From Astragalus membranaceus (lineage: Eukaryota > Streptophyta > Magnoliopsida > Fabales > Fabaceae): a stretch of 64,000 nucleotides of DNA. Positions 46,261-57,238 of this stretch are shown piece after piece (position 1 is the first letter of the stretch; each line of letters begins with the position of its first letter). The DNA is taken from assembly GCA_039519185.1 (NCBI GenBank), contig CM076847.1:42566916-42630915 (forward strand). The letters are read 5' to 3'. The notes under the pieces are model-generated. The model was not told the DNA's origin. It made no database searches and saw only the letters and a list, made by a program, of their open reading frames with translations. Position numbers and translations under genes: made by a program.

Positions 46261-47323
46261 TGTTGTGTAAAATCGTGTGCAAGTATACACAGTCCAACAA
46301 GTAGTATATAATAAGAAAAGATCATTCCCACGAGGATTGAGGTCTAAAACGTGTTTAATTTGGCTAACAAATTAGTGAGGTAATTTAAATAGACACAAGT
46401 TTTTGAAACCATTTTAAACAACAAATTAAGTAAAAGGGTGTGAAAATAAGTATTGAGAATAAGTTGGAATGTGTTCACTAAGTAACTCCTTTCTAGTGCA
46501 TTAGTGTTGTGCCTAATGCTGCAGCAATAGATGCTGTCGCAATAGTTGCTGTTTTGTCAAACACTTCCACTAGGGGTTCTCTACAAGACTCTATGTCTAG
46601 ACCCTAAATAGGTACTCCCTAGGCTACTCACGCACCCACAGTGTTCATATCATGGATTTGTCCCTCCTATGTCTAGGGTCTAAGCAAGAAGCACTAAAGT
46701 GTCCTTTACTACTTACTATCCATATTATCTTTTGAGATCTCTTCATAAACCATTTCTGAATTTACAAATTTACTTAAGTTAGATGGCCATTCCTAATTTA
46801 AGATGGAAATATTAAGCTCACAAAAGATAAATTGCTAAAACATCAAACACATTTCATCAAATGCACTAAGAATTCGTTACATAGATCCCTACATTCCAAC
46901 TATGAGTATTTAGCTCATAATGAGCAAACAAGACAAGAAACACAACTCAAACATAATTGTAACAATCATATTCAAGAGATACAAGATAGAAATTATACTA
47001 AGTGAGAAGATCCGAAGATACACTCCAAGAAGAGAGTCTCAAGGAGAGGGTTTAGCTCCCACGTAGCACAATCAACAAGTATCGTGGCTTCTCTCTCATC
47101 TTTTGCATAAATGCATTTCTGTGGCAACTGATGCTGCAGCAATTGAACACACAATCAAAGCACACAAATAGGGAACCTAAATGCCAAATATTAAGCACTC
47201 AGGAATTCAACCTTCTAAACTTAAAACATAATATTTACATATGCTAACTTACTAATTACATGATAATAAACAATAAATTAACCTTAAGAATGCATAAATA
47301 ACTCTTATAAATAAGAGTTATCA
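46261..47323 (-). repeat. Athila-2 5' LTR
   Basis: 1063 bp. It has a ~330-bp internal deletion (near 47085) compared with the 3' LTR; otherwise it differs by scattered substitutions. Confidence 0.9.
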
Positions 47324-49432
47324 GTTATGCGTCGAAGCTCGTAGTTGTTTAAGTTTCGTGTTATAACACTTGTATCCCCCAGGGATTTTCTTGGTCACCA
47401 GTTGTGAATCCCCCTTGATTTCCACATATTGAGCTTTCATGGCGGCCAGGATATCAAGTCCCATGATCAAGGCTTCATATTTGGACTGATTATTGGAGGC
47501 TTGATCCCGTATCCTGCACATGAATCTCCACATTTGACCACAGGGACTGGTGATGACCACTTCAATGCCTACCCTGGTTTGGGTACTTGAGCCATCAAAC
47601 ATGAGGACCCAAAGCTCTAGGCCCAGATAGTTAATAGACTCGGCTGGGGTGCCGTGTATCTCTACACACGGATGTTGAGCCAGGAAATCAGTCAAGGCTT
47701 GCCCGTTGACGGCTCTTAATGGCATGTACGTCAAGGATAACGCATTTAACTTAATGGCCCACTTGACAAGTCTTCCTTGTAAGACGGGCCTATTAAGAAG
47801 ATATCTGATAATATCCACTTTGCACACAACCAAAACTTCCTTAGGTAATAGGTAATATTCCAATTTAGTACATGCATTAAACAACGACAAACAAAGCTTC
47901 TCAATAGGAGAATATCTAGTCTTAGCGTCATTGAGGATCCTGCTTAGATAATATATAGCGCGCTCGGCGCCACTATCATCATCTTGGGCCAATAAGCAAC
48001 CGATGACTTGATCCTCAGCCGCTATATATAACTTCAGAGTTTTCCCTGACTGCGGCGGTACTACGACAGTGGGATTAGTCAAGGCAGCCTTGATCTGATC
48101 GAAGGCCTTCTGTTGCTTAGCTCCCCATATCATTTCCTCAGTGTTCTTTATCCCCAACAAGGGTGAGAAAGCTTTCATCTTTTCGGCCGAGTTGGAGATA
48201 AATCTCCTTAGGAAGTTGATCTTACCTAGTAAACTCTGCAGCTACTTCTTGTTTCTGGGGAGTCTTGCCTCAAGGATAGCTCGAGCTTTGTTCTTGTCTA
48301 CTTCAATGCCTTCGTTGTGCACCAAGAAGCCAAGGAAATTGCCTGCAGACACACCAAAAGCACACTTCGCAGGGTTCATTTTGAGATTGTGGAGTCTCAT
48401 CCTTTTTAGAGCTTGTTCAAGCTCCACTAGGTGGGCTTCGAAACTCTTGGACTTAACCACCCCATCATCAATGTATACCTCCATGCTTTTACCAATGAGG
48501 TCATGGAAAATAGCATTCATGGCCCTTTGGTACGTGGCTCCTGCATTTTTTAGGCCAAAAGGCATTACCGACCACTCATAGATACCAAAGGCGCCAGACC
48601 ACCTAAAGGCAGTCTTTTGGGTATCAGCCTCGGCCACATATATCTGGTTATACCCAGAATAGCCATCCATAAAGGTCAATATGGCATTTTTAGCCGCGGC
48701 GTTGACAAGCATATCGGCCACAGGCATACCATACTCATCTTTGGGAGTGGCCAAGTTCAGATCTTTGTAGTCAATACAAACTCTGACCTGGCCGTTCTTT
48801 TTGATAATAGGGACTATATTAGATAGCCATTCTACGTACCTGGCAGTTCTTATGAATCCTGCCTTGAGCAATCTTTCCACCTCTGCTTTGATCTGTTGCA
48901 TTAGCTGTGGATTGAACCTCCTCGGTGGCTGTTTATGGGGCTTGCAACCTTCCTTGATGGGTAACCTATGCTCTACCAAGGCTCTATCAAGGCCTGGCAT
49001 CTCATGGTAGTCCCACGCAAAGCAGTCACGGTAGTCCCTTATTAGAGCCACCATTTGATCTCTTTGTTGAGGTTGTAATTTACCATTAACCTTGGTCATT
49101 CTTGGCTCTTTTTCACTTCCCAGGTTCACCTACAACAGAGGGTCTTGCGCTTCAAAAGTGGGCATCTTCCTCTGAATGGGCTCCAGGTGAGGGGGCTTGG
49201 TCAACGTCCCGTCGAGGGAGTCATCCGAATCCTCTTTGTATGAATGTTCCTTGCGTTCGTACCCTTCATCTATTGCACCAAACATAGACTCTTCAATGCT
49301 GGATTCAATTTGGAATAGGTGCAACCGATCCAGCAGGCTCTGTACCTCTAGTGGGAGATTAATCATTATCCTTACTGCTAGACCGTGGGTCGGCCAACAT
49401 CTTGAGCTCAAAACTCCTTTTTGTCCAGTCAC
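47324..49432 (-). pseudogene. Element B reverse transcriptase, RNase H and second RNase H
   Basis: RT covers about 49129-48242 with PPRRFNPQLMQQIKAEVERL, VRVCIDYKDLN, FMDGYSGYNQI, MPFGLKNAGATYQRAMN and the active-site box VYIDDGVVKS. A TAG (complement 48242-48244) interrupts the connection, and the same frame resumes with LLGKINFLRRFISN. RNase H (about 48000-47800) is followed by an extra RNase H with LMFDGSSTQTRVGIEVVI and SNNQSKYEALIMGL, the Tat-lineage signature. It breaks at 47329, where Athila-2 is inserted. A further stop at about 49130 precedes NLGSEKEPRM. Confidence 0.9.
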
Positions 49433-49991
49433 ATGACTCTATGCCACCTTCCTCATAATCCCTTGGGATGGAAATAGAATGCAAATGAGGGGAGTAGAAA
49501 ACAGCTTCAAACATCTTTACCTCTGCAGGGAAAAGATTAGGGTCTGCTTCTACTATTTCCACTTGATCCCCTATCCATATCATTAACTTCTGATGCAGGG
49601 TAGAGGGGACACATTCACTGGTGTGGATCCAATCTCTTCCCGTGATCACATCATATAAGGGCTTTCCTTCTATAACAAAGAAGGCTGAGCGAGTTACCTT
49701 GCTCCCAACTGTTACATCGGCTACCAACACTCCCAAAGCGTGGGATGGGTGGCCCATGAAACTGGTCGTGGTCATAGTGGTTGGGATGAGGTCCTCGGTG
49801 TTCTTCCCCAGTTTCTTCATAGTGGCTAATGGCATAATATTCAGCACAGCACCGCCGTCTACGAAGACACGATTAAACAGCTTCCCATTCAGATGGGCTT
49901 TGATATATAATGACTTCAGGTGTCTAGTCATGTCTGCTGTGGGTTTTTCAAACAGCATTCCTTCTGTGACTACTCCCTCAGGCTCTGCCAA
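49359..49991 (-). pseudogene. Element B aspartic protease
   Basis: The open stretch contains FVDGGAVLNIMPLATMKKLG, a Tat-type active site with Gly-Gly in place of the Thr/Ser-Gly of retroviral proteases. The C-terminal VITGRDWIHTSECVPSTLHQ is diagnostic for these pol proteins. It lies in another frame from the RT that follows. That may be a mutation rather than programmed frameshifting, given the other damage. Confidence 0.85.
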
Positions 49992-50049
49992 GGCAGTCCA
50001 TGCGGCTTCCTCAGCGACGACATCTCCCTCGAGAGCCCTTGGTTGAACT

Positions 50050-50860
50050 TAATTTCCCCAGAATTCTGGTGGAAGAAGGCTCGCCATCTCTATGTCAGCA
50101 TAACACTTCCCATCGGCCTCGTCCATGATGTCCAAGGATTGATCTCGTCAAGGAGTCTCCATCAAAGTTCAATGGGCCAAAGGGGTTCTCTTCATCTTCC
50201 TCTAAGAGGTCATCCTCGGCCAGCTCTTCTTCTATCATAGCCCCTTCCACTTGGGGTGCATTAACTGGCTGAGGTAGTTTGGGGCTGTTAGGCCCATATA
50301 AGCATTCTATCACTACCTTAGTCAGCGGGCTATGAGGTGCATCCATCATCCCTATTACAGCATTGGGTGCTTCTGTCGTTCCAGTGGGTGCACTAGGGCC
50401 ACTTACCTCGGGGATTTGCTTCTTCAGAGCTGTTTCCTCGGCCACTTACCTCAGGGATTTGCTGCTTCAGAGCTGCTCCAAAGCCGTAGCCAAAGCTGGC
50501 CGAGGTGAGCATCTGAATTGTCTCTCTCATTCTATTATAAGCCATCGCCCTTTGTTGCCTCCTCCTCTGTGAACGAGATCTGGAGGCAACCCCAGGGGCC
50601 GGTGTTTCCACTACTTCCTGCGTCATCCACTGGCCTTGTGGTACTTCTGATGGTGGTTTCCCCGTTCTGACGACCCTTATTTAACTGTCGTTCAGTACAG
50701 TAATATCCACTGACGTCGAGCCTTGGGCCTTGGTGATCTTAGCTACCCTTCTTTCTTCTTTGGGATGATATTATTCGCCTAGGCTTGGCATGGTGGCTTG
50801 CCCAATGGGATCTTCGGCTGGCCTACCATTCCCCCCCAGGTGAGACACGCTATAGATAAA
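50050..50860 (-). pseudogene. Element B gag-protease spacer
   Basis: It contains the basic segment SRSQRRRQQRAMAYNRMRET and an acidic segment (EEELAEDDLLEEDEENPFG) in two frames. A short direct duplication (KQQIPEVSG and KKQIPEVSG, about 50407-50475) is visible. Sequence typical of the element ends at about 50860, the first inversion breakpoint. Confidence 0.65.
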
Positions 50861-51376
50861 AGATGACATCTATAGTGGCTTTTTAAGATGAGAAGTTGTT
50901 TCTTCAATAAGTCTATCAAGAAGAGTTGGTAATAGTAAGAAGCTTCTTAAATAAAGACGATACATACTATATAGCTTTTCAATATGAGAAGATGGTTCTT
51001 CAAGAAGCCTCGCAAGGTGAGATTGCAAGAGAAAGAAGTTTCTTAAGATGAGAAAACGCAATCAATATAGCCTCTTAAGATAAGAAAAGCAAAGTCAAGA
51101 AGCTTCAGCAACTTTAAGAAGTCACATGCCATGATGTATCACAAGCAAAGAAGACTTCAGAGGAAGCTTCAACAACTTCAAGAATGCATAGTATTTGAAG
51201 CTTCTCAAGAGATACATTAGTAGCTTCTCATGCAATGGGTTTTCACTTCGTCTTGTCTCGATCAGTCGTGATGCTATACTGTCTCTGCTCTTGAGTCACG
51301 TTCGTTCTCTCATGCTTCTCTCTTCTTGTGCATGGCTTCACTGTCGAAGGCTTAATCGTTTGCATCTCTGCAAACA
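50861..51376 (+). repeat. SIRE-like LTR, second part
   Basis: It continues the style of 56350-56694: degenerate ~70-bp units with CTATA(G/A)TGGCTTTT, AAGATGAGAAG and GAAGCTTC. It ends in a C/T-rich stretch and CTGCAAACA. The end point is uncertain, because CAAACAGGTTAGT also resembles a splice donor. Confidence 0.55.
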
Positions 51377-51819
51377 GGTTAGTATTCATCATAATCACTG
51401 TTGTTCAATCTTTTACTCTATTGTTAGTTTGCCTTTCTACCAACATTTTAATATTATGCTAGGTAAATTTCTTGTTGTTATGTGGCTTAACATTCCTCGC
51501 TTGCATTCAATTTCTGTTGCAACAGTTTCTGTAGAACCTAGGGTTAGGAAATTAATCACGATTGATTTTTGTTCTGTAATTTCTTCCAATTGTTTTCTAA
51601 TTTTTCAAATGCTTTCTATTTGCTAGATCCCTATCATGTGGTTTGGCTTGTCTTTGTGGTGTTTGGTAAAATGGTTTCATTTGTTGGACTTGAACTGTTT
51701 TGTATATATTTAGAATTCGAAATTGGAAGAAAATAATGTTAGTGCAAGAGTAGGCAGGCCATGGGGACAAGTTATGTTGTCTCAATGCCAATTTTAGTGT
51801 CTCTTCTTAGTCCAACCTC
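51377..51819. other. Unassigned sequence
   Basis: 443 bp of AT-rich sequence with no repeat partner elsewhere in the window and no coding pattern I can support. In the un-inverted order it would be the DNA between the SIRE-like LTR and element A, so it may be older host DNA. Confidence 0.4.
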
Positions 51820-52904
51820 GTTATACCCCAATTTTGTCCGAGTTCCTTTTATCACTACAGTATTTCAATTTACTAGGTTGCGTATATGTAAGTCTCGAGT
51901 CCTATTAGCGTGTGTCAATGTTATTCGGGTTCGCTTAGACATCTTTTGGTTGAATTAGGTCCATCTTTTGTAATTCATTTAATTGGGCCTAGCTTTAGTA
52001 TTTTGTTTGATTGGACCTAAGCTTAATAAATTTTTTGGTTGGGCCTAGTTTTAGCTTTTATTCTGGATTGGGTTTGGCCCAACTTAGTTTTTTTATTTAT
52101 CTAGTCAAAAAGCCATAAAATTTAAAATATAAAGGGTTAAAGGTATGTTTCGTCCCTGCAAATATCACAATAATAAAATTACAATTACAAAAAGAAGCTA
52201 ATTTACAATATTACAAAAAATTACTTAAAAAAAAAGAAAATAAATACAAAAAATATTAAAAAATAATCAAATTACAAAAAAAAAAATCAAAAAACACAAA
52301 ACATCAAGCAATAGGCTGCGCAGCCTCCAATCCCTCTCCTTGCTCACCAAGTCTTCATCTTCTCCAACCCTAATCCTGAAATAGGAAATGAGATCAATTA
52401 GGATCAATCAAATAAAATCAGGATCAACTAACATTAATCATTTGATTCTCAAAAACACCTATAAATACCCTCAAAATAATCAGGCCAAGACAAGAATTCT
52501 CACAGAAAAAAAAAATCAGATATCACCTAAAACACTAGTGGTTCACATTAGAACCCTAATCACCTAAAAACAAGGGTTCAAATTTTTGAAGCAAAAGAAA
52601 CAAATGTAGCAGCTTGCAATAAGCAAAAAAGAGGAATTTCAGAAACTCAGAAACCAGGTTGGTTTTGTCTTCTTTCTTTTTTTTTGGATTGTTTTTCTTA
52701 AGATGATTTTAGGGTCTTTTAAATATTATATCAGTTTTAGGTTAAAATGGGTTTGTCTATAATATTGTTAGTGTTACTTGACCATATGCTTTATTGGCCA
52801 TTAATCTTATGTCAGTTTTGTTTAAGATCTAAAATAATCAGATATAGATTAGTAGTAGAGAGGAAATAGAAATAGGTAGATAGGGATTAAAATCACTAAC
52901 AAGG
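51820..52904 (+). repeat. Element A 5' LTR (inverted copy, interrupted by B)
   Basis: It starts GTTATACCCCAATTTTGTCC and is the inverted counterpart of 13510-14508, with many substitutions and indels, including about 40 extra bp near 52140. It stops at CACTAACAAGG, exactly where element B's LTR begins, while the left copy continues through the same point (CTAACAAGTTAAATCC). Element B therefore inserted into this LTR. Confidence 0.8.
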
Positions 52905-53766
52905 TGTTAACACCCAAAAATAACTGAGTCGTAGAATGAGGGCCGAGTGAAGATAGGGAGTGGAATTGAAGTGCTGAGGCAGGCCACTAGACAATGATTT
53001 GAGAGATGATTGCCAAGGGGAAGAATCAAGAGAAGCCCTCGGGGCATATCACAAGACAACTCCCCGAGGAAGGGGTTAGCCCGAGGAGCAATGAGCGAGC
53101 CCGAGGGAGAGAAAAGCCTCAGCCTATAGAGTGCCACGACCGAGGTGGGATCGGCTGCTTGAGTTACTCTCAGAGGACGAAGGCTAGCTGAGCAAGCCAA
53201 GTGGCTGAGGTAAGGCAGGCTTGCTTGGAAGGCAAGTACGAGGGAGCACGAAGACGGAACGTGGGAGCAGTTGAAAGATCAAGCGAAGGAGCGAGGCCCT
53301 GAAATGCGGAGTGAAGGAGTTCACCCCACTAACCGTGCTAGTAAGATCGTGAGTGGTTACTCCGCCTCTTTAGGACATAGGAACGATGATAATCGTTGAT
53401 CTTAGATTGATCTAATGGTAGGCAAATGTTGGCTTTGGTAGTGGCCGACGAGGGCCTATGTATATAAATAGAAGAGCAATTGTACAGAATAGACACACAT
53501 CAATTAATCAAAAACTCTACGTTTATTTCATCTATCTGCTTTTATCGCACTTTATCTTTATTTGTATGCATTAGCCAGTAGTATAATCCAACCCTTGCGT
53601 CCCATTCACTCAACCTTCCCTTTCTATAGGAGTCAGGATACCCACAGTCAAGGAGCAGAGTTCCCTCCTTGACGCAATTGCTTGAAGAATAGAGGAATCA
53701 AAAAAACCTTCCCAAACCTCTGGCCGAATCCACGGCCAGGACCTAAGAGTTTGACGAAGAACAACA
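52905..53766 (+). repeat. Element B 5' LTR
   Basis: It starts TGTTAACACCC and probably ends GAACAACA at 53766. A TATA box (TATATAAATA) lies at 53461-53470. The first 43 bp match the remnant at 17081-17123 in reverse complement. The primer-binding site follows at about 53769 (TTGGTACACCCGGTGGGACT), a form common in Tat elements; I do not assign the tRNA. Confidence 0.82.
53461..53470 (+). promoter_or_regulatory. TATA box of element B 5' LTR
   Basis: TATATAAATA lies about 300 bp from the LTR 3' end, in the position expected of the LTR promoter. Confidence 0.6.
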
Positions 53767-53839
53767 AATTGGTACACCCGGTGGGACTGGAACGAATGAA
53801 CAGACCATTGCGTTTGATTCGCCTGGACTGGATTATCAT

Positions 53840-56349
53840 TTGCGTATGCACTTACGCTCTGGTAAGAACTTAAGCATAGAGTCACCTTCTTCAAAGAAGG
53901 CAACTGCGGCCAAAGCCAAAATCATGGAGCCAGTAGGTTCTTCGGGGAATAATACTATTGCAACGGTTACTGCTGAATCGAATGAACCACCTCATCAAGA
54001 GGAGAAGCCTGTGGTGATGACTACATCATTCATTCGGCAACAGATAGATATGGGGATACATGACATAATGTACCAAGTGTCCCAACAATTGGCTGACATA
54101 GTTAAACTTCTGGTGCACAACGAGGTGCAACAGGCCAAGGAACTGGAACACATGCATGCAACGCAAAGTAGCAACCCTACTAACCCTATTTTCCCTAGCC
54201 AACCACAGGGAGGACATCCTACTTCTATGGGAGGCACGCATCCATCCCTGCCATACACCAACCCTGTTGGACCTCAGTAGGCATCCTCCTATACTTCTAT
54301 GGGAGGCATGCATCAGTGGTCACCAAGTGGGAGTTTGACTGGGCCTTAGCAGGCATTCTCTCATCAGGTATGTCCTACTCCTGTAATTCCTCAGCCTGGT
54401 AATTTTGCCACTGCCAACACTGGGGCAGTTTTTGGCGAATGTCACTAATACAGCTTCTCTTCAGCAGGGACAAGTGTAATTGGCCAGAAGGCCGCCCGAG
54501 GCAGTAAGCTCGGTGGGTTTACCGCAAGGACCATCCTATGGATTTTCTGCCGCGGCTAACTACCAGGTTTATGCAGGGGGGCAAGCCTTCGCCCCGAATT
54601 GGGGAATGGCAGGATCAGTGGGTATTGCCCAAGTCAGCAGCCATGGGCCCAAAGCCCACCTGGCACGATAATCCTACCTCCTAGCGAGCCGTGTCCCGGA
54701 GCACTCAGTACCTACCCGGCGGGTTCCTATATACAGACACAGATGGGTGTTGCCCAGGCCGAGCAGCCGTGGAATCAACTTCCACCTCACCAAAGCATGC
54801 AAACATCTGTACTAGGAACTAGCCTTGTTAACCTGGCCCAAGTAGTTCCTGGACAGCCATGGACAGACGCTCCACCTCAGGTACCACAACAGCAGGGGCG
54901 CAGGGTCCCTCAGATACTGTGGTGACCAACGCCTCCACCTGAAAGACCATCGGGGTCCCAACTCCTGGATCCTAATTTGATAGCTAACACCATAGAGAAG
55001 TTCTTTGGTGTTCAGTTGAAACCGCTCGACAGGCCAGTATACAGGAAGCCTTACCCCGAGTGGGTGCACAGATTGGTGCCTCTAGCCAGAGGATGATGGT
55101 AAGTTTACCATGGAGCACGTCGGCCGATTCACGGCCCAATGTGGGGAAGGAAACCAGAATGAGTTCCACAAGTTGCAGTTGTTCCCTTTGTCTTTGACAG
55201 GGACTGCCTTCTCATGGTACTCTTCTCTCCCACCTGATTCTATACAGACTTGGGCCGACATGGAAATGTGCTTTCATGACAGATTTTATTGGCCACAGCC
55301 TGAAGTTACGGCTGCCGATCTCATGAATTTACGGCAGAAGGTGGATGAGGCTGTGACAGGCTTCATTGAAAGATTTAGAAAGATGGCCGGAAAGTGCTCA
55401 GTACCCTTTCCAGAATCACAACTTACTTCCATGGCCATCTCTGGAATGCACCCGCAATTGAAGGAAAAGCTTGTGGGACAAGCTTATAGTGACCTCAGTG
55501 GCTTGGTTTCCAGGGCAATATAGATTGAACAATTCATATAAGAGAGAGAAAGGCAGAGAGCTACTAGGGGTCGAGGGCCTCAGTTGGTATCAGTAGTTGA
55601 TGCGACTGAGGACTCAGATTACGATGAATCAGCCGATTACACGGCAGACATCTTGGTGGCTGAGATAGTCAAAGGTAAAGCATACCTCTGTCCTGCTCTT
55701 AAACCTGCCAAGGGAAATGAGAAGGATGAGGCAGAGAAACAAGGTTGAGTACTCCTTTGACATCTCTAAGGCCGATCAAATATTTGATTATCTCCTCAAA
55801 GATAACCAGATTAAGCTCCTCGACGGTCATAAGATACCCCCCTGGAGAAATAAAAGGGAATAGGTATTGCAAGTGGCACAATTCATTCAATCACGCTACT
55901 TCGAATTGCATTATCTTCCACCGAGCCATTCAAGAGGCCATAAAGAAGGGGAGGTTCAGAATGGCCGACAAGGGGACACAGGAGATGAGTATTGATACTG
56001 ATCCTTTCCCCAATATGAACATCGACATGGTCTCCTTCTCAGGGGGCAACCGAGGGAACGAAAAGAAGAAGTACATATGGATTCCCAAGCAGGAGGCTCC
56101 CCCATAAAGGAAGGGGTCTTCGACCGATTGGGGTCACCCCTAGAGGATCTACGATGGCAGATCGTATGACACTATTGCAAGAAAAGTTGCTACTGGGAGG
56201 ACCGAGCCAGCCTCAAGGAACACAAAAGAAACTCCCAAAGCCAGGAAAGCTTGTTCAGGATCTTAGAGAGCTATATCTATCCAAGCTTAACCCTGGGAGT
56301 AACCCTGGGAGGAGTGCACCTTTAACCAGAGAAAGACTCCTTCTTGCGA
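53840..56349 (+). pseudogene. Element B gag
   Basis: It starts with MHLRSGKNLSIESPSSKKA and a segment with RQQIDMGIHDIMYQVSQQLA. A long Pro/Gln/Gly-rich repeat region follows (about 54200-54900, with several stops). The gag domain at 55110-55523 contains FHKLQLFPLSLTGTAFSWYS, DRFYWPQPEVTAADLMNLRQ and FIERFRKMAGKC. The zone 55840-56100 carries KWHNSFNHATSNCIIFHRAI, the zinc-finger-like end of Tat gag, and FRMADKGTQEMSIDTDPFP. At least six stops or frameshifts make it nonfunctional. It breaks at about 56349; the expected continuation is on the other strand at 50860. Confidence 0.85.
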
Positions 56350-56694
56350 GCTCTTAACCATCATTCTTATCTTCTAAGGCTTCAACACAACTTCTAATGA
56401 TAGGAAGCTTCTTTGAGGAGAGTCTTCTTAACTTGGTAAAGCCATTATAGCTTGTGTCTTCTCATCAAGGAAGATTCTTACTAAAGCCTACTCTTCTTGA
56501 GAGGCTGGCTTTGTTGAAGATTGCCTTCTTATCTGAGTAGTCATTATAGAGCTGTCTTCATTCTTCTATCTTCTTGTATCCTCAGTGCCTTCATTCAAGA
56601 AGATTCATTAGACCACTAATGAGTAAGAAAACTTAAACACTTGTCATAAATGTTTGTATCCATCACAACTCATCTTAGGGATTTTGACTCAACA
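56350..56694 (-). repeat. SIRE-like (Ty1/copia) 3' LTR, first part
   Basis: On the minus strand the LTR starts TGTTGAGTCAAAATCCC, directly after a purine tract (complement of 56695-56710) that follows GTTTGTCATCATCAAAAAT. That arrangement is characteristic of SIRE/Maximus-type copia elements as I know them. It ends at the second inversion breakpoint. Confidence 0.7.
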
Positions 56695-57015
56695 ATCCCC
56701 TTATTTTTGATGATGACAAACTTTTTGAAAATATTTTAAATTTTTTGATACAATAGTTGTTTGTGTAGCTATACTTTGTAATTAATATATAGTACTAGTA
56801 TTTATTTATTTATTTATTATTTATTATGTCCTTCTGATTGGATGGGGATTGACGTATACTATACTCAAAGTGAATAAACAGATATCCTGCACACATTTAT
56901 GATCGCTAAACATCATGCAAATAGACTTTTTTAATATTCAGGATTTTGTTTTTCTGTGTAGAATAAATGGAACAAACCTTCACTGCAATATTTCAAAAAC
57001 AAAAGGAATGCATTT
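56695..57015. other. Short copia internal remnant, then AT-rich sequence
   Basis: The first ~35 bp are the pre-LTR end of the SIRE-like element. Beyond that I see only AT-rich sequence (a TTTA run near 56803) and no gene. Confidence 0.4.
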
Positions 57016-57029
57016 AAGTAAAATTTTAG

Positions 57030-57224
57030 TTAAATCATGTAAAAGGTTTATCGTGGGGGTGGGTAGCAAATAGATTGGGAGATCAATGTTACTTAGCTTT
57101 TGAGGATTGGAATAGAGACCCAATATATTGTATAAATTGTTTGAACCGTGTAAGCTAAATGTATTCGGGTTGAGGCACCCCTAGTGCCCCCAAGCTAATA
57201 AAATCTTTGACTTATCAAAAAAAA
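57030..57224 (+). mobile_element. 5'-truncated LINE (L1-type) 3' tail
   Basis: The insert ends in AATAAAATCTTTGACTTATC plus an A-run, preceded by GGGTTGAGGCACCCCTAGTG, a 3' end common to plant L1-type LINEs. It is flanked by identical 14-bp AAGTAAAATTTTAG at 57016-57029 and 57225-57238, a target duplication of the length expected for target-primed reverse transcription. Only about 195 bp are left, and no coding. Confidence 0.8.
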
Positions 57225-57238
57225 AAGTAAAATTTTAG

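Larger units (their letters stand above)
35859..47323 (-). mobile_element. Athila-2: full-length but decayed Athila element
   Basis: The ends are TGTTGTGT and GAGTTATCA, flanked by GTTAT at 35854-35858 and 47324-47328. The 11.5-kb element has, in transcription order, a 5' LTR (46261-47323), a tRNA-Asp-type primer-binding site (46238-46254), gag, protease, RT/RNase H and integrase. These are followed by a downstream ORF, a polypurine tract (complement of 37252-37266) and a 3' LTR (35859-37251). Every coding region has frameshifts or stops. A GCTGCAGCA motif is scattered through both coding and noncoding parts. Confidence 0.92.
17081..50860 (-). mobile_element. Tat-lineage Ty3/gypsy element B (pol to 3' end)
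   Basis: In transcription order (right to left) the element keeps a gag-pol spacer (about 50.05-50.86 kb), protease (49.36-49.99), reverse transcriptase (48.24-49.13) and RNase H followed by a second RNase H-like domain (47.33-48.18, finishing at 35.74-35.85). These are followed by integrase (34.6-35.7), an opposite-strand mobile-domain gene (17.4-34.4) and the polypurine tract at 17124. The double RNase H and the antisense gene after integrase are hallmarks of the Tat lineage. Three foreign elements occupy 17641-23796, 26439-34098 and 35859-47323. The matching 5' LTR and gag are at 52.9-56.35 kb in the opposite orientation. Confidence 0.85.
50861..56349. other. Inferred ~5.5-kb inverted segment
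   Basis: Inside this interval, element B's 5' LTR and gag and one LTR of element A point to the right. Their partners outside (B pol and 3' LTR, A 3' LTR) point to the left. A SIRE-like LTR has its first ~345 bp at 56694-56350 on the minus strand and its apparent continuation at 50861-51376 on the + strand. Turning the interval round restores all three. Breakpoints are placed to about 15 bp by loss of recognisable sequence. Confidence 0.75.
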
